Assembly (NCBI GenBank): GCA_015501595.1 | Contig: JADNRX010000200.1 | Span: 39,421 to 103,420 of the forward strand | DNA from: Hymenopellis radicata | Lineage: Eukaryota; Basidiomycota; Agaricomycetes; Agaricales; Physalacriaceae | Direction: 5' to 3' | DNA: 64,000 bases | Shown here: positions 23,533 through 34,738 of the stretch, in pieces | Position numbering within the stretch: position 1 is the stretch's first letter | Layout: every line of letters starts with the position of its first letter | Notes under the pieces: model-generated | What the model saw: the letters and a program-made list of their open reading frames with translations, nothing else | Database searches by the model: none | What the model was told of the DNA's origin: nothing | Translations under genes and position numbers: made by a program

Positions 23533-24518
23533 AGGCATTGGGTGAGGGGAGACGCACTCGTCCCCCTCGCCCATCCATGGACTTGCAGAAACTAGATGAA
23601 CTTGTCTTATACTTGCAGGCTCATGCTATTGAGACTTCTACACGTCTTAATTACTCTACTGGTGCCAGAGATTACGCACTCTTCTGTAAAACACATAACC
23701 TGTCTTTGGAACCTACTCCGGAGACCTTATCTCGTTACATTGCGTACACATCACAATTCATTGCTTCTGCTCCAAAATACTTATCTGGCGCGAAACATTT
23801 CCTCAAAGAGTTCTATCCTCACTTTGCTGACGCTCGTGCATCTGCACTCGTCCAAGCTACTATCCGAGGTGCCAAGAAGGTGAGAGCGGATCCTATACAT
23901 AGGAAACCTCCACTTCGCATCCATCACCTTCAACTCTTTGTCAATATCGCAAATCAGACTCAGAAGTACGATGATCTTCTTTTTGCCACCATCATGTCAT
24001 GTGCTTTCTATGCTGTTCACCGGATGGGAGAACTGGTGCAGCCTAATCAGAAGAAGCTTCGTGATTGGAAGAAGATCATCAAGCGATCCAGTCTCAAATT
24101 TGAACCTGGATACGCTGGCTATCGCTTGCCTTATCATAAAAGCGACCCATTCTATCAGGGCACTGATATACTGTTTACTACTCAGAAAGAGGCTGATCCA
24201 ATTGCTCTTCTGAAACAGTATGTCTTGCGCAGAGATAAGCTGCATGGTGCTCGTGCGGCACTCTTCATACGTGACAACGGCGTGGTACCAACTCGATCCT
24301 GGTTTGAATCCAAATTCTTTGCGCTGGTGAGTAAAGAGTTTGGTGGTCATTCAGTCCGTTCTGGAGGCATAACACACTACGCATCTCTGGGACTGGCTGA
24401 ATCTATTCTTCAAGCCTTAGGTCGTTGGTCATCATCTGCTTGGAAGATCTATATACGCGACCATCTAGCAGTGCGTGCCGCTCAGCAGTTAGCAGCTCAA
24501 AAGAAATCCTCCTATTAA
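23514..24518 (+). CDS. Tyrosine recombinase of Ngaro-1, intact
   Basis: A 334-residue frame starting MERLLLEALGEG. It is predicted to integrate the circular cDNA by DNA strand exchange through a 3'-phosphotyrosine link, as known for DIRS-order elements. The catalytic set is in place: Arg170 in AVHRMGEL, the His279-x-x-Arg282 pair in GGHSVRSGG, Trp305 in LGRW, and nucleophile Tyr313 in KIYIRDH. An N-terminal SAM-like DNA-binding region spans roughly residues 24-125. The ATG lies upstream of the pol stop and overlaps it by 19 nt in another frame, suggesting coupled re-initiation or leaky scanning. Unlike copy 2 it has no frameshift, so this copy could supply recombinase in trans if transcribed. 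Confidence 0.9.
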   Translation: MERLLLEALGEGRRTRPPRPSMDLQKLDELVLYLQAHAIETSTRLNYSTGARDYALFCKTHNLSLEPTPETLSRYIAYTSQFIASAPKYLSGAKHFLKEFYPHFADARASALVQATIRGAKKVRADPIHRKPPLRIHHLQLFVNIANQTQKYDDLLFATIMSCAFYAVHRMGELVQPNQKKLRDWKKIIKRSSLKFEPGYAGYRLPYHKSDPFYQGTDILFTTQKEADPIALLKQYVLRRDKLHGARAALFIRDNGVVPTRSWFESKFFALVSKEFGGHSVRSGGITHYASLGLAESILQALGRWSSSAWKIYIRDHLAVRAAQQLAAQKKSSY

Positions 24519-24593
24519 AACCTTCCTCATCTTGCGTTTCGTAAACATCTTTCTTCACCTCCATCCACCCCTCCACTACACACATGCATAGCA

Positions 24594-24960
24594 CAGTAGG
24601 CACTTTACGATACACTTAATTGATGAGGCCCTTGGGGTCCGATTTGGCCTAACTCTGTGTGATCTGAAAGCATAGGTCGATGTAAATGCGGATTCCAAGG
24701 GTAGGGAGCATTTTCAGAGGCCTCTGCATGCCCCACACCTCTCCATACCCCTATACCTAACTCCCTGCTTCAGGGAGTCCACTCAGTTAGCTTAACCGAG
24801 TCAAACCGAGTCAAATCATCATCTGGTCAAAAATCTGCATTGTTTGACTAAATGCTGACTCTCTGCTGCTCCTACTGCAGCTACTCCATCCTCTGAGCTC
24901 TTCCTAGACTTGTCTAGCCTGTGTCTGGTGTTGTAGTAACAACAGAGGCCACTCACAGGG
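24594..24960 (+). repeat. Ngaro-1 right repeats (B1 then truncated A2)
   Basis: B1 (24594-24676) contains GGCACTTTACGATACACTTA and ends with CATAG. A2 follows directly from TCGATGTAAATG and matches A1 until CACTCACAGGG at 24960, where it stops abruptly. The missing remainder plus B2 indicates a deletion. Confidence 0.85.
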
Positions 24961-27141
24961 ACGAGTACGAGAAGGGGTGCAAGGAGAGGAACTTGGAGCC
25001 GCATCATTATGCCATGAAGCCGAACATCAAGAAGGTAAAGGAGGCTGAGGCTCGAGCGCAGGAGGCGTAAGAACAGCCCGTACCCGGGTCATTAGAGGTG
25101 ATGGGCTTGCAGAAGATGACAGGGCCTAGGGAGTATACATTTGAGAGTGTTCTGGATCATGTGGCAAAGTATATCTGTTGTTGCGATCAAGTGAGTAGTT
25201 CTTTTCCTATGCATGCAGTTGACTTACCTGCCTCAAGAGCTTTGCCACTGCTGACAATGTCTTCTTTCGCAATGTTGAAGTTTCCTTCCACCCAAAAATG
25301 AAAACCACTGAGCAGCCATCTGCACATCAAGTCGAAAACTACATTCATAATGCATGTATAGATAAGTTGACGGCCGTTCGCAAGGAAATAGTGGACGCAC
25401 CTGACAAAGTGTCCGCTATGGAGGATATGTGGACATTGGACCAGACCAAGGAGGCGTTCATGGGTGCGTCGATCTCCTGGATCAAGGTGTCCATCTCTGA
25501 TGGCAACGATCATTGAAAGTTGTGGAAGGAGGTTGTCGGATTCAAGTCGCACCATGAAGAGCACAACAGCCCCACCCTATCGCTCACGTTTATGCATATC
25601 CTGATTCGAGTTGGCGTGAGTTGGGGACATCATGTGTGTCATCACCAAGAAAGCCGCCATGGAGAGTGCACACGCTATCTGGAGCTATGACCCCGAGAAC
25701 AAAGACAACCGCATCCTTGATGGGAAGCTCGACATCATCGCCATCCTTCATACCTTTATCGTCAAATGTTATGCATCCAGACAGCGCATCCAATACTTCG
25801 AGTCCTGTCAGTTGCAGTCCGAGCTCAAGCCTGTCCTCAAAATGGTCCTTCATGGAAATATACGGTGGAGTCCAGCACATGGAATGATGGACCGGGCATA
25901 CAAATTGAAAAAGGCATGTTTTTAGTCCCATTTTATCTTAGTCCGTTAATTATTATTGTGCCAGGCTGTGAACTTGTTTGTAGCAACGGCCGACCTCAGG
26001 TTTGGTCCTATGACAGTAATACGGAATGAGAAGTGCCAGATTATCAAGAAGATTCCATGGCATGCATGCAGGTTCGAGGTGGAAGATTGGAAGCAAGTGA
26101 GGGATGCCCGGACTATTCTCAAAGTGTGTATAGCTCTTTTCATTATGTTCTACCTATCTCATATCCTACTAGATCGCGAACAACGTCCAGCAGCTGTTTT
26201 CTTCAGAATTATATCCAGACCTTGCGAAAGCAATTCCTATTTTCGAGGAAGTCATGACCAAGTAGGAGAAACTTCTCGAGGATGACAACTTTGCCCTATA
26301 TCACCCCGCCATTCAAGCAGGTATTGCCAAGATGCAAAAATATTACCTCAAGTTTGACCAGAAACTCATGTACTTGATGGCAATGTGTACATTGACTGTC
26401 CGTTAATCATTTTCATAACTGACTTTGCTTATAGTTGTTCACCCATACTGGAAACTCAACTACGTCAAGATAGCTTGGGGCGAAGAAAAAGAGGCGAAAC
26501 GGGCTAAGGCCGCGGGTGAGAAGAATCCAAAGGATTGGCAGGCAAAAGCACTGAAAATTGTTCGTGACTGGGTATGTATATCGAACATATCTTTCACTCC
26601 ACTTTGCTAAGATCTGTCTAGATGACAGAATATGCACTCAAGCCTGATGTACTAGGCTCTCTCTCTTCCCGACCTCCAGCTCCTACAAGTGAGTCAGCAT
26701 CTGCCCCTGCTGTTGCACCTCAAGCGTCTTCCTCCGCCAATGATGATGACGATAGTGACAATGAGGTAGAAATCATCTCTCCCCGTGAGCAGTACACAAG
26801 AGAAATAGAGGCACAGGAGCAACAGGCAGCTCAGAGGCATATCACAGGAGGAGCAGATTGGGAGGCGGAGCTTGCGGTGTATCTGGAGACTAAGATCCCA
26901 AAGGTCAAAGAGGATATGGACCTCCTAGCGTTTTGGGCAGTGAGTGTATTCCGTTCATATAATATTTGTTACTTATGCTTTACAGACAAATCATCGTCGC
27001 TATCCTATGGTTGCTCACATTGCCCTTGACATTGTTGCCGTTCAGTCCACATCAGTCCCTTGCGAGCACCTATTCTCTTCCAGCGAGTTCACCACTGATG
27101 TTGTCGACGTTGAGGATGGGATGAAGGATGCGAGTGCTTAG
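24961..27141 (+). pseudogene. hAT-family transposase relic, multi-exon, degraded
   Basis: Forward-strand blocks follow each other with short intron-like gaps: a middle region around 25299-25515 and 25632-25920 (WSYDPENKDNRILDGK, RWSPAHGMMDRAY), then 25960-26125, 26173-26400 and 26430-26580, an acidic linker (26622-26870), and finally the hAT C-terminal dimerisation block (LLAFWATNHRRYP, then VPCEHLFSSSEF, 26922-27110). The latter is diagnostic for hAT enzymes, which cut and paste DNA as dimers. In-frame stops occur (for example after NDH at 25515 and in MTK-stop-EKLL near 26264). The N-terminal BED finger and first catalytic part are missing, lost at the junction with the truncated Ngaro repeat. 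The product cannot be functional. Confidence 0.75.
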
Positions 27142-27744
27142 AGGAATGGATACGGTATCAAGAATAGTGACCACGTGAGCACAAGACCACTCGGGCCGCG
27201 ACTAGGGGAGCGGGAGGAGAGAGATGCGATAAGAATAATACATGATAAAGCGTAGAGGACACTGTGCTAGCTCGACGTAGTACAGAGGGGACTGTGTAGT
27301 ACGAAGACAAAAGAGGGCAGAGTGGGGAACTATCTACAATGGCCATATGTATATATACTAACTCGTCGTCGCGGTGATATCCAACTATCCATCTATCAGG
27401 GAGTCCGGGTGGTCCGATGCAACGGTCCGGGATGCACAGGTGACAGATAGGAATCACCATCAGTCAGTGGGCTATGCATATGATGATCTGTCGATGGCTG
27501 GATCCTTCTAGACCGTGAGTGGCATGCAGTGCTACTCCAAGGGGCCTAGCCATGTGTCTGGGTGCGCTGATGCGCCTACAAAGACAGAAAAGGAAAGGGC
27601 GCTAGGTCACGAGGAAGGCGATTTGTGATATACGGGAGGCGGACACTGTATTGAAGATGTTTTGGCACAGTGATTCAATGATCTATTTTGTTTGACATGA
27701 TCTGATTTGAGACTCTCTCCTGACAACGACTATCTCCTCGCAAT
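27142..27744. other. No gene recognised
   Basis: Only short open frames with no motif. It lies between the end of the hAT relic and a small ORF. Confidence 0.4.
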
Positions 27745-28213
27745 ATGTCTACTGTGAACTCGTCAACGATGTCTGTCAGCCCCAACTTCGCCTTTGCTCA
27801 AGATGGAGAAGACGCCTCAGAGGAAGACCACCGTCAACAACGCTACGTTGACGCCAAGGAGCGGTGGAAAAGCAATCCTAAACCTGGGCATCTGCGACTT
27901 GAAGAGAGTGAGGATGAGAAGGCATCCACGGATAGAAGAGTGCGCCAGCAGGCGTCAGTAAGGAAGAGCATGCAAAGGTGCGTCATCTTAACCCTTGCTG
28001 TCCATACTGACAAAAATGCAAAGGAAAAAAGCCGCCATGTCCAGTGCAGAGAGGGCTTCTGTTTGCGCCTCCAATCTCGAATCCGCCGCAAAGTCTCGCA
28101 CCAAGAATCCCATGCAACGAGCTCGCAGGGCTCACGTCACTCGCTACTTGCAAGTAATCTTCTAATCAAAAGATGCCACACTTATCTCTTTCTAGATGCA
28201 ATCCAGGCAGTGA
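27745..28213 (+). CDS. Small basic hypothetical protein with two introns
   Basis: ATG at 27745 (MSTVNSSTMSVSP). Two introns can be placed: 27978-28023 (GTGCGT to CAAAG, with CTGAC before the acceptor) and 28154-28195 (GTAATC to TTTCTAG). The spliced frame stays open and ends at TGA 28211-28213, giving 126 residues. The protein is hydrophilic, with an acidic N-terminal third and a Lys/Arg-rich C-terminal half (RKKAAMSSAERASV). No domain is recognised. Joining in frame across two plausible introns argues that it was once a gene. It might be a truncated coat or nucleocapsid-like ORF of a mobile element. Confidence 0.4.
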
Positions 28214-28998
28214 AATAGCCATCTCAAATGTCCTCAATACTACAGCGCCGCACAGTTGAAAGAACGTCAATATTTCGAAGAGGTCAAATCTGAACACATT
28301 GCAGAGATGCGCCTCATCTCCCCCTCTACCTAGTCTAGAGCACTCGTATGCATCCATTTTGGATAGTACTCATGCTCCTGTATTCTTTCTATTTTTAATA
28401 CAATTTTTATGATTTTTTATTGATTTTTTGTGATTTGTGCCAGTAATAATTAACTGACATACCAAAAATAGTAACCGACGTGATCGAGCGGACTTCAAGT
28501 CTTTTCTCCACTACCATCACCACTAAAATGACATCCTCCTCCACCATCGCTCCTGAACCACCTCCACCATCATCACCTACCCCACCGTCATCACCCACTC
28601 CACCATCATCACCAGCATCGTCATCGTCGCCAACACCACCGTTGTCACCATCGCTCACCGCTCTTTTGCTCCGGTGCGACAACGTCAATCCCCGCGGATG
28701 AATCGACTTGGGATCTGGTGTTCCTGCCAAAGCTATCGGGATTGCCGCCGCGTATGCCGCCTCTCGAAGTGGATGGCCACGACTCGTTGACTTTGCCGGT
28801 GTTGAGGGTGTATATCGCTGCGCAGCCTCTAGGAGACTGTCCGCTGCGCGATGGATGGATGCGGGCTTGGGCACTGTAATTCATTCGTGGTTTTCATCTC
28901 ATTCGGTGTATTTCTGCTTTTACTGATGCATGGTACATTGTTTGATTTTGTCTAGGCCAGATACTAATGAATTTTCAGATGCGCAGGACGACTTGGCC
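28214..28998 (+). other. Proline/serine-rich coding remnant and ACC/TCA microsatellite
   Basis: 28500-28660 is a CACCATCATCACC-type repeat that reads forward as a Pro-Ser-rich peptide (PPPPSSPTPPSSP). The sequence after it (28680-28870) stays open in another frame with non-repetitive composition (TSIPADESTWDLVF, PPLEVDGHDSL), suggesting a frameshifted old coding region. No family is identified. Confidence 0.3.
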
Positions 28999-29957
28999 TA
29001 TGCTTTCAGATCACACGGAGTTAGGCCAAATCGGACCCCAAGGGCCTCATCAATTAAGCGTATCGTAAAGTGCCTACAGTACATGGTAGATAATACATGA
29101 AATGTAGTTACTGTAATTACAGTGGGAGAGGTGGGAGGGGACGCAAAAAAGCGGAGCTAACTGTGACCAGATAACACAGATTAGCTGGAGGGGAGTGAGA
29201 CAGTGCAGAGAGCGCACCTGTGACCAGATAGCCCACAGAAGTGTCCTTGATAAGGAGTCCTTGAAAAGGAATGGGTATCTGGGCACAAAAGGCATCAGCT
29301 CTGAAGAGCTGGATATGAGACATTGGCACATACTGGAAGCAGAGGGAGCAGGAAGAGCTGTAGGGCTCTGGGGCTGTGGCAAATGGTTCCAATAGACTTC
29401 TAGGGTGCCAATGCATCAGTCCTGAGCAAGAGGACTGGGTAGAGCAAGTGCTGCTTGCCTGGGAGAGCAAAAGTGCGAATTTCCCACAAATTGGACACTT
29501 TGGGCCTGTCTGGACTGGTTTTGGGGCTGGCTAGGCGGCTTCAGACAGTGCTCTAGAGGGGTATGGCATCAGTCCTGAGCAGGAGGACTGGAGGGATCAC
29601 GAACTCTGGGAGAAGGTGATGGTAAGAGGCAGAAGGCAGAGCGTGGGAACTTTTGCCTAAACCTTCTAGGGCGCCCTGTGAGTGGCCTCTGTTGTTACTA
29701 CAACACCAGACACAGGCTAGACAAGTCTAGGAAGAGCTCAGAGGATGGAGTAGCTGCAGTAATAGCAGCAGAGAGTCAGCATTTAGTCAAACAATGCAGA
29801 TTTTTGACCAGATGATGATTTGACTCGGTTTGACTCGGTTAAGCTAACTGAGTGGACTCCCTGAAGCAGGGAGTTAGGTATAGGGGTATGGAGAGGTGTG
29901 GGGCGTGCAGAGGCCTCTGAAAATGCTCCCTACCCTTGGAATCCGCATTTACCTCGA
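28999..29957 (-). mobile_element. Ngaro solo repeat (A-B unit), intact
   Basis: A reverse-oriented A2-B2 unit without coding region: CTTTCAGATCACACGGAG (outer B), GTGCCTACAGTACATGG, a CAAAAAAGCGGAGCTAAC junction, then the whole A part ending GGAATCCGCATTTACCTCGA. It retains the full outer B end that is shortened in copy 2. It is the equivalent of a solo LTR, left by recombination between repeats. It abuts the pseudogene at 29958, which it probably interrupted. Confidence 0.85.
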
Positions 29958-31101
29958 ATGTGGACTTTGTCCCAAGTCGTTCTGCGAGTCCTAGCCTATT
30001 CGAGGATCTCGCCGCCACTCTCCATCCAGACACGCTGCAGCCCAGCGAGGTTCATTTGTACGTTCCGAGCGATGCGCCCCCACCTCCAGATTTTCCAGGC
30101 CGTGCTATGGTTCTGGAACCTGGCGAGGTGTGGGAAGGTGATCCCTTTCCCTACATCCTGGATTCTCTCTCGCGCTCTGAGCTTCCAGGGTATCTCGGCA
30201 CCCAAAGCCCCCCTCCATCCCCATAAGCAACCCTGCTGCCTTCACCAGCGCCTGAAGAGCCTCCCATCCTTGCTCCCACTCCCTTTCACTTTCAAAATCG
30301 TCCACACCTGCCTTGAGATCCATCTTATGATTGGACTGTTCCCTACAGCAGTGCGACGGCCTGCACAGGTGCTTGAGAATTCCAGACCCCAAGCCGTAGT
30401 GCTTCTCCTGCCCGTATGCCAACACGGTCGCCTTCCTATAGTCCTCCGCCGAGTATCCCCATACCAACACCCTCTCCTCTTCCTGCTGCTACCCCAATGC
30501 CATCTCCATCTCCTGCTCCTCCTCCGTGTTCTCCTGCCAAGATCAGACCCCCCGGTCTTTCTTTAGGAAGGCCGAATATGCCCGCACCCAGGTCGAACGT
30601 GCCTGCAGCCTCACTTCGCGCTCAACGCGCTGCTCAGCGTGCCACGCTGCCTGTCCCCAACATCACCGCTCTCTCACCCGCCTACACTTCCCCTCCCGAC
30701 CCAAATGACTATGAGAACCAGTATGACAAGCTGGAGAACGACGATGAGGAAGAGGATGAGCGCTCACGTAAGCGCGCTCGTCAGGTGGTAGCAGGACCAA
30801 GCCGAACTCCTGCAACTGTGAATGCGCCGGAGCTGGCGTTGCACCCTAGAGGGCGTCTGAGAAAAGGTGAAACATGCCTCCCTCGAGATGTCACCCAAAA
30901 GGAATCCGCAAGGCGAGGAATGCAAAGGTAAGTCTATTAATCATTTTTATTTCAGTGCTAATAAGTTTTAGGTTGCGTGCAAGTTGTACCGAAGAGGAGA
31001 AGGTGACGAAAAGGAAGGCGACACGATTGGCGAAGCAGCGAAAGCATGCTGCCAAAAAGGCAAACAGCGGAGCTGGTGGAAAAAAGAGAAAGTGGGGGTG
31101 A
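29958..31101 (+). pseudogene. Proline-rich pseudogene, 5' cut by Ngaro solo repeat
   Basis: One forward frame runs from the repeat boundary (NVDFVPSRSASPSLFEDL) to 30927, then joins in frame across a 44-nt intron (30928-30971: GTAAGT, branch-like TGCTAATA, acceptor TTTTAG) to a Lys-rich C-terminus ending KKRKWG at 31101. Three in-frame stops interrupt it (TAA 30224, TGA near 30320, TGA near 30370); each could derive from CAA or CGA by one C to T change. The composition is Pro/Ser-rich, then an acidic stretch (DDEEEDE), then a basic tail resembling a nuclear localisation signal. No domain is recognised. The apparent ATG at 29936 belongs to the Ngaro repeat, so the true start is lost. Confidence 0.55.
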
Positions 31102-31782
31102 CTTTGCTGATTCTTTCTTCTTGAACTTTAATTGTCTGTTATTCGTTTATCTAGCTGGCTTCTTGAGACTTTATGGGACTTCGTAGCTTAGTGCATATGT
31201 ATAGGATTTATATAGTGTTGTATTTATTATACCTACAGTGTACTTATATCAAAGTTTTTTGATGAGAGATTCAATATAATTTATGATGGAGGCCTAAAAA
31301 CAGTAGGATTTTGTTCACATGACCATGTTTGAGTCACGTGCCCTCATTTGTATACTATTTGTTGCTGTAATCTAGGACTCTTGCCTTCATCCCACCATCA
31401 TCTGAGTTCTTGTTGATCCTGTTGTGCTGCTCTCGTAAGTCTGTTTTCTCTCTTTGTCTCCTTGTTCTTCGTCTTTGTCTGTGTATTCTGCTCTCCGTAA
31501 CTCGACCTTGGGACGCGGATGACTGGGACACAGACACGACTTGGGAGATGCGCTGGCGACGCGCCATGACTTGACCTTGGGACGTGGCTGCCCCGCAAGG
31601 CGCATCTTTTTTCTTGACCGTAATGACCGTATTGATTTGTTTTCATGGGGAGTGCCCATGTTGAACATTTTCTGTAGATGTTGTGCACTCTGCGCTCTGG
31701 CAACAAATTTTCACCTTTCGTTCTGGATGCCCCGGTGGTCTGCTCAGCGGTGTAGGTGGCGGATCTGCTCCATCAGCAGCAA
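31102..31782. other. No gene recognised
   Basis: A local duplication of CTTGGGACG(C/T)GG words lies at about 31505-31585. Minus-strand frames here (31387-31706) are Arg/Lys-rich and unconvincing. Confidence 0.35.
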
Positions 31783-31784
31783 TA

Positions 31785-31969
31785 GAGATGGACGCGAGTA
31801 TAGAATATAAAAAATACTCGTGAATAAATGTGTACTCATTGTGCAAGTCAAGAGTATACTCGCGAATGAGTAGAGTAGAGTCTAGAGTATTTGGTGAGTA
31901 GTGAATCTACATCTAGTGCCATGAGTATTTGATAAACTCATACTCATGAATACTCATCACTTCATCTAC
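31785..31969. mobile_element. Short TIR element, family E
   Basis: After TA (31783-31784) the left end is GAGATGGACGCGAGTAT. The body is tracts of GAGTATACTCGCGAATGAG/ACTCATGAATACTC words. The right end (GAATACTCATCACTTCATC) is a decayed inverse. No core is present, like family G, so it is a short derivative made of the subterminal tracts alone. Confidence 0.45.
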
Positions 31970-32038
31970 ATGCAATAGCTCAGCAGATATGTTGTAAGCC
32001 TGCTTCACCTTTACCTCTGGTCTCAACAAAAGTCCTTA

Positions 32039-32862
32039 TCGATGTAAATGCGGATTCCAAGGGTAGGGAGCATTTTCAGAGGCCTCTGCATGCCCCACAC
32101 CTCTCCATACCCCTATACCTAACTCCCTGCTTCAGGGAGTCCACTCAGTTAGCTTAACCGAGTCAAACCGAGTCAAATCATCATTTGGTCAAAAATCTGC
32201 ATTGTTTGACTAAATGCTGACTCTCTGCTGCTACTACTGCAGCTACTCCATCCTCTGAGCTCTTCCTAGACTTGTCTAGCCTGTGTCTGGTGTTGTAGTA
32301 ACAACAGAGGCCACTCACAGGGCGCCCTAGAAGGTTTAGGCAAAAGTTCCCACGCTCTGCCTTCTGCCTCTTACCATCACCTTCTCCCAGAGGCAAGCAG
32401 TTCATGATCCCTCCAGTCCTCCTGCTCAGGACTGATGCCATACCCCTCTAGAGCACTGTCTGAAGCCGCCTAGCCAGCCCCAAAACCAGTCCAGACAGGC
32501 CCAAAGTGTCCAATTTGTGGGAAATTCGCACTTTTGCTCTCCCAGGCAAGCAGCACTTGCTCTACCCAGTCCTCTTGCTCAGGACTGATGCATTGGCACC
32601 CTAGAAGTCTATTGGAACCATTTGCCACAGCCCCAGAGCCCTACAGCTCTTCCTGCTCCCTCTGCTTCCAGTATGTGCCAATGTCTCATATCCAGCTCTT
32701 CAGAGCTGATGCCTTTTGTGCCCAGATACCCATTCCTTTTCAAGGACTCCTTATCAAGGACACTTCTGTGGGCTATCTGGTCACAGGTGCGCTCTCTGCA
32801 CTGTCTCACTCCCCTCCAGCTAATCTGTGTTATCTGGTCACAGTTAGCTCCGCTTTTTTGTG
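32039..32862 (+). repeat. Ngaro-2 left repeat (A1)
   Basis: Full-length A unit, TCGATGTAAATG to CCGCTTTTTTG, nearly identical to A1 of copy 1. It presumably contains the promoter; no clear TATA motif was identified. Confidence 0.85.
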
Positions 32863-33349
32863 TCGTTTCTTTGCGGTTTCACCCCACATCCCTCTCCCAA
32901 GCGGCTCACCACCGCTTCTTCGAGCTCAACACTCCGTTCAGCGTGCTATACCTCCCTGGGCTCGGTGTCCTCCTTGTACTTCCTTGTCATCGTCAATCAG
33001 TGGTACAGCTCAACCTGTGCTTGCGACCGAGTTCAACACCTGGTCGTACAGCGTGTGCCTGACTCCCTCACAAGGAGTGTAAATCAGGGCGCTGATTGTG
33101 AGACGAGTTCGCTCTCCGAGTGCGCCGTAACACGTTCGCTCGTTGAGTGTTCGATAGGCTTGGTTAAGGATCGGTCGTACATCTTGTTCAGGCGCTCTCT
33201 ATTCCTCATTACCTGGGTGTTCTCTCTGCGAGAGCATTTGCGTTCTGAGGAGTAGACTAGCCAAAAGGCAGCAAGAGGGCGAGAAGCCTGCGCAGACAGC
33301 CTTAGGTTGCACATTCTGCTGAGAACGTTCCTGAATCAGGAAGCGGACT

Positions 33350-34738
33350 ATGTCCTCGGACGATGATCTCAATGTTATCGATGAAACCCCTTCTCCCTCT
33401 CGCTCCCGCTCTGCGACGCGCTCCTACGTCGCTCCCTCTCCCTCTCCACCGCATACCGCTACGCACTCTGTTGCAGACGAATCCGATGCGGATCACCGCG
33501 AAGAGGTTCGTCAACGTGCAGAGCAGCTGGAGCAGCTCGTCGCAGACTTTGCTGATGGTACCATACCGTCCTACAATGAGTTCTTGCGACTCGCTCGGGA
33601 GACTGGTGCCTCAGCCGGAGAACTGGACGACTATGTCGAACAAGTCGTTCAGATCATTGCCGCTCGAGAGGAGCACCACGACGGATCGGCTCCTCCTGAT
33701 CCAGACCTCGCAGCGCAGCAAGCTGAGCAACAAGCTGCGCTTAAGCGCGCTGTTGAGGAGGCTGCATGGGCCGCGCTTGGTGCGCGTCTCGATGCAGCTG
33801 CTGGAAAGCGTGCGCCCGAGCCTGGTCCCGTCGCTGGACCGACCTCGGCTGCGCTGCTCTCCAAATTACTTGGAGCGGAGCCTACTCCGTCAGGCATCTC
33901 TGCCTCAGTCCTCTCCTCCGCTCCGCATCTCGCGCAGTTGGCCTCACCAACCAACCTCTCTCCACACCTCCAAGAGACTCAGCGTCTCCGTCGGCTCTTT
34001 ACCAATGATAAGGATGTCGACGCTATCATCAATGTGTGTCAGACGCAGTCACTCCACGACCCGTTTGCACGCTCTCTCTGGCGCTCAATCGTGCTGGACC
34101 AGTACGTGGATTTTGAGAAACTCTATGCCTCGATCCACTCTGGCACGAATCAGCAAGAGGACACGAAGGACTTTGCTGGGGGCTTTGTGCTCATCCGCAA
34201 GGACCACGTCTCTGCGCGCCGAGCTCTCACTCAAGAGTCCGAGTGGACACGCGTCTTTGATGCGTATGCCACCGGTGTTGGGCTTATCTACCCTCACCGC
34301 AAGGACGAACTCCAGGGCTATCGCGTACTCATTGTGGAACTATTCCGCGCCACGCCCTCGAATCCAGCGTTCCCTATTCGCTGTGATAAGGAGACTCGCA
34401 CTCGCTATGCTAACTCTCCTTTCAATCTCAATGACCGCAATGCGCTCCAGTTACCGCTTCTTACAGAGATGTTACGCACCTCTGAGGCGGCTAATCCACG
34501 CAAGCGGTCTTCTGATTCTAGCAGCTCGCAGCCTGCGACACGTCGTCGCGTCATCTGCCAGAATTGGAATCTGGGCAAATGCCCATCTCCGTGCCCGGGT
34601 AGCCGTGTACACGGTACTTGCAGTGAGTGCGGAGGAAAGCACACCGCCAAAAGCCACCCAGCCTGCCTCGTCCTCCTCGAAGCCAAGCGAGCTGTCAGTC
34701 GTGCAGGACCGAGTTCAGGCGGCAATGTCGAAGCCTAA
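33350..34738 (+). CDS. Ngaro-2 gag-like protein
   Basis: A 462-residue frame from ATG 33350 (MSSDDDLNVIDE) to TAA 34738. The N-terminal third is acidic and Ser/Pro-rich, followed by a Gln/Glu/Ala-rich helical stretch (about residues 45-150). The C-terminus has a Cys/His cluster between Cys403 and Cys439 (CQNWNLGKCPSPC, then CSECGGKHTAKSHPAC), compatible with RNA binding as in other Ngaro/DIRS gag proteins. The stop overlaps the pol ATG (34725) by 14 nt in another frame. Homologue in copy 1 at 20319. I infer a structural role from position and the Cys cluster; no capsid fold can be verified by eye. Confidence 0.85.
   Translation: MSSDDDLNVIDETPSPSRSRSATRSYVAPSPSPPHTATHSVADESDADHREEVRQRAEQLEQLVADFADGTIPSYNEFLRLARETGASAGELDDYVEQVVQIIAAREEHHDGSAPPDPDLAAQQAEQQAALKRAVEEAAWAALGARLDAAAGKRAPEPGPVAGPTSAALLSKLLGAEPTPSGISASVLSSAPHLAQLASPTNLSPHLQETQRLRRLFTNDKDVDAIINVCQTQSLHDPFARSLWRSIVLDQYVDFEKLYASIHSGTNQQEDTKDFAGGFVLIRKDHVSARRALTQESEWTRVFDAYATGVGLIYPHRKDELQGYRVLIVELFRATPSNPAFPIRCDKETRTRYANSPFNLNDRNALQLPLLTEMLRTSEAANPRKRSSDSSSSQPATRRRVICQNWNLGKCPSPCPGSRVHGTCSECGGKHTAKSHPACLVLLEAKRAVSRAGPSSGGNVEA

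Larger units (their letters stand above)
19042..24960 (+). mobile_element. Ngaro-type tyrosine-recombinase retrotransposon, copy 1
   Basis: Order: repeat A1 (19042 to about 19865), gag, RT-RNase H, tyrosine recombinase, B1 (24594-24676), then A2, truncated at 24960. The order A1 - coding - B1 - A2 (- B2 in copy 2) is the split direct repeat layout of Ngaro and related DIRS-order elements, which integrate with a tyrosine recombinase instead of a DDE integrase. There is no methyltransferase domain after RNase H, which favours Ngaro over DIRS1. Gag and pol are broken but the recombinase frame is intact. The right end is lost at the junction with a hAT relic. Confidence 0.9.

Noticed and set aside
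29936..29957. ATG at 29936 as true start of the proline-rich gene
   Set aside because: The first codons belong to the Ngaro repeat end and occur at every copy, so the start is an accident of the insertion.
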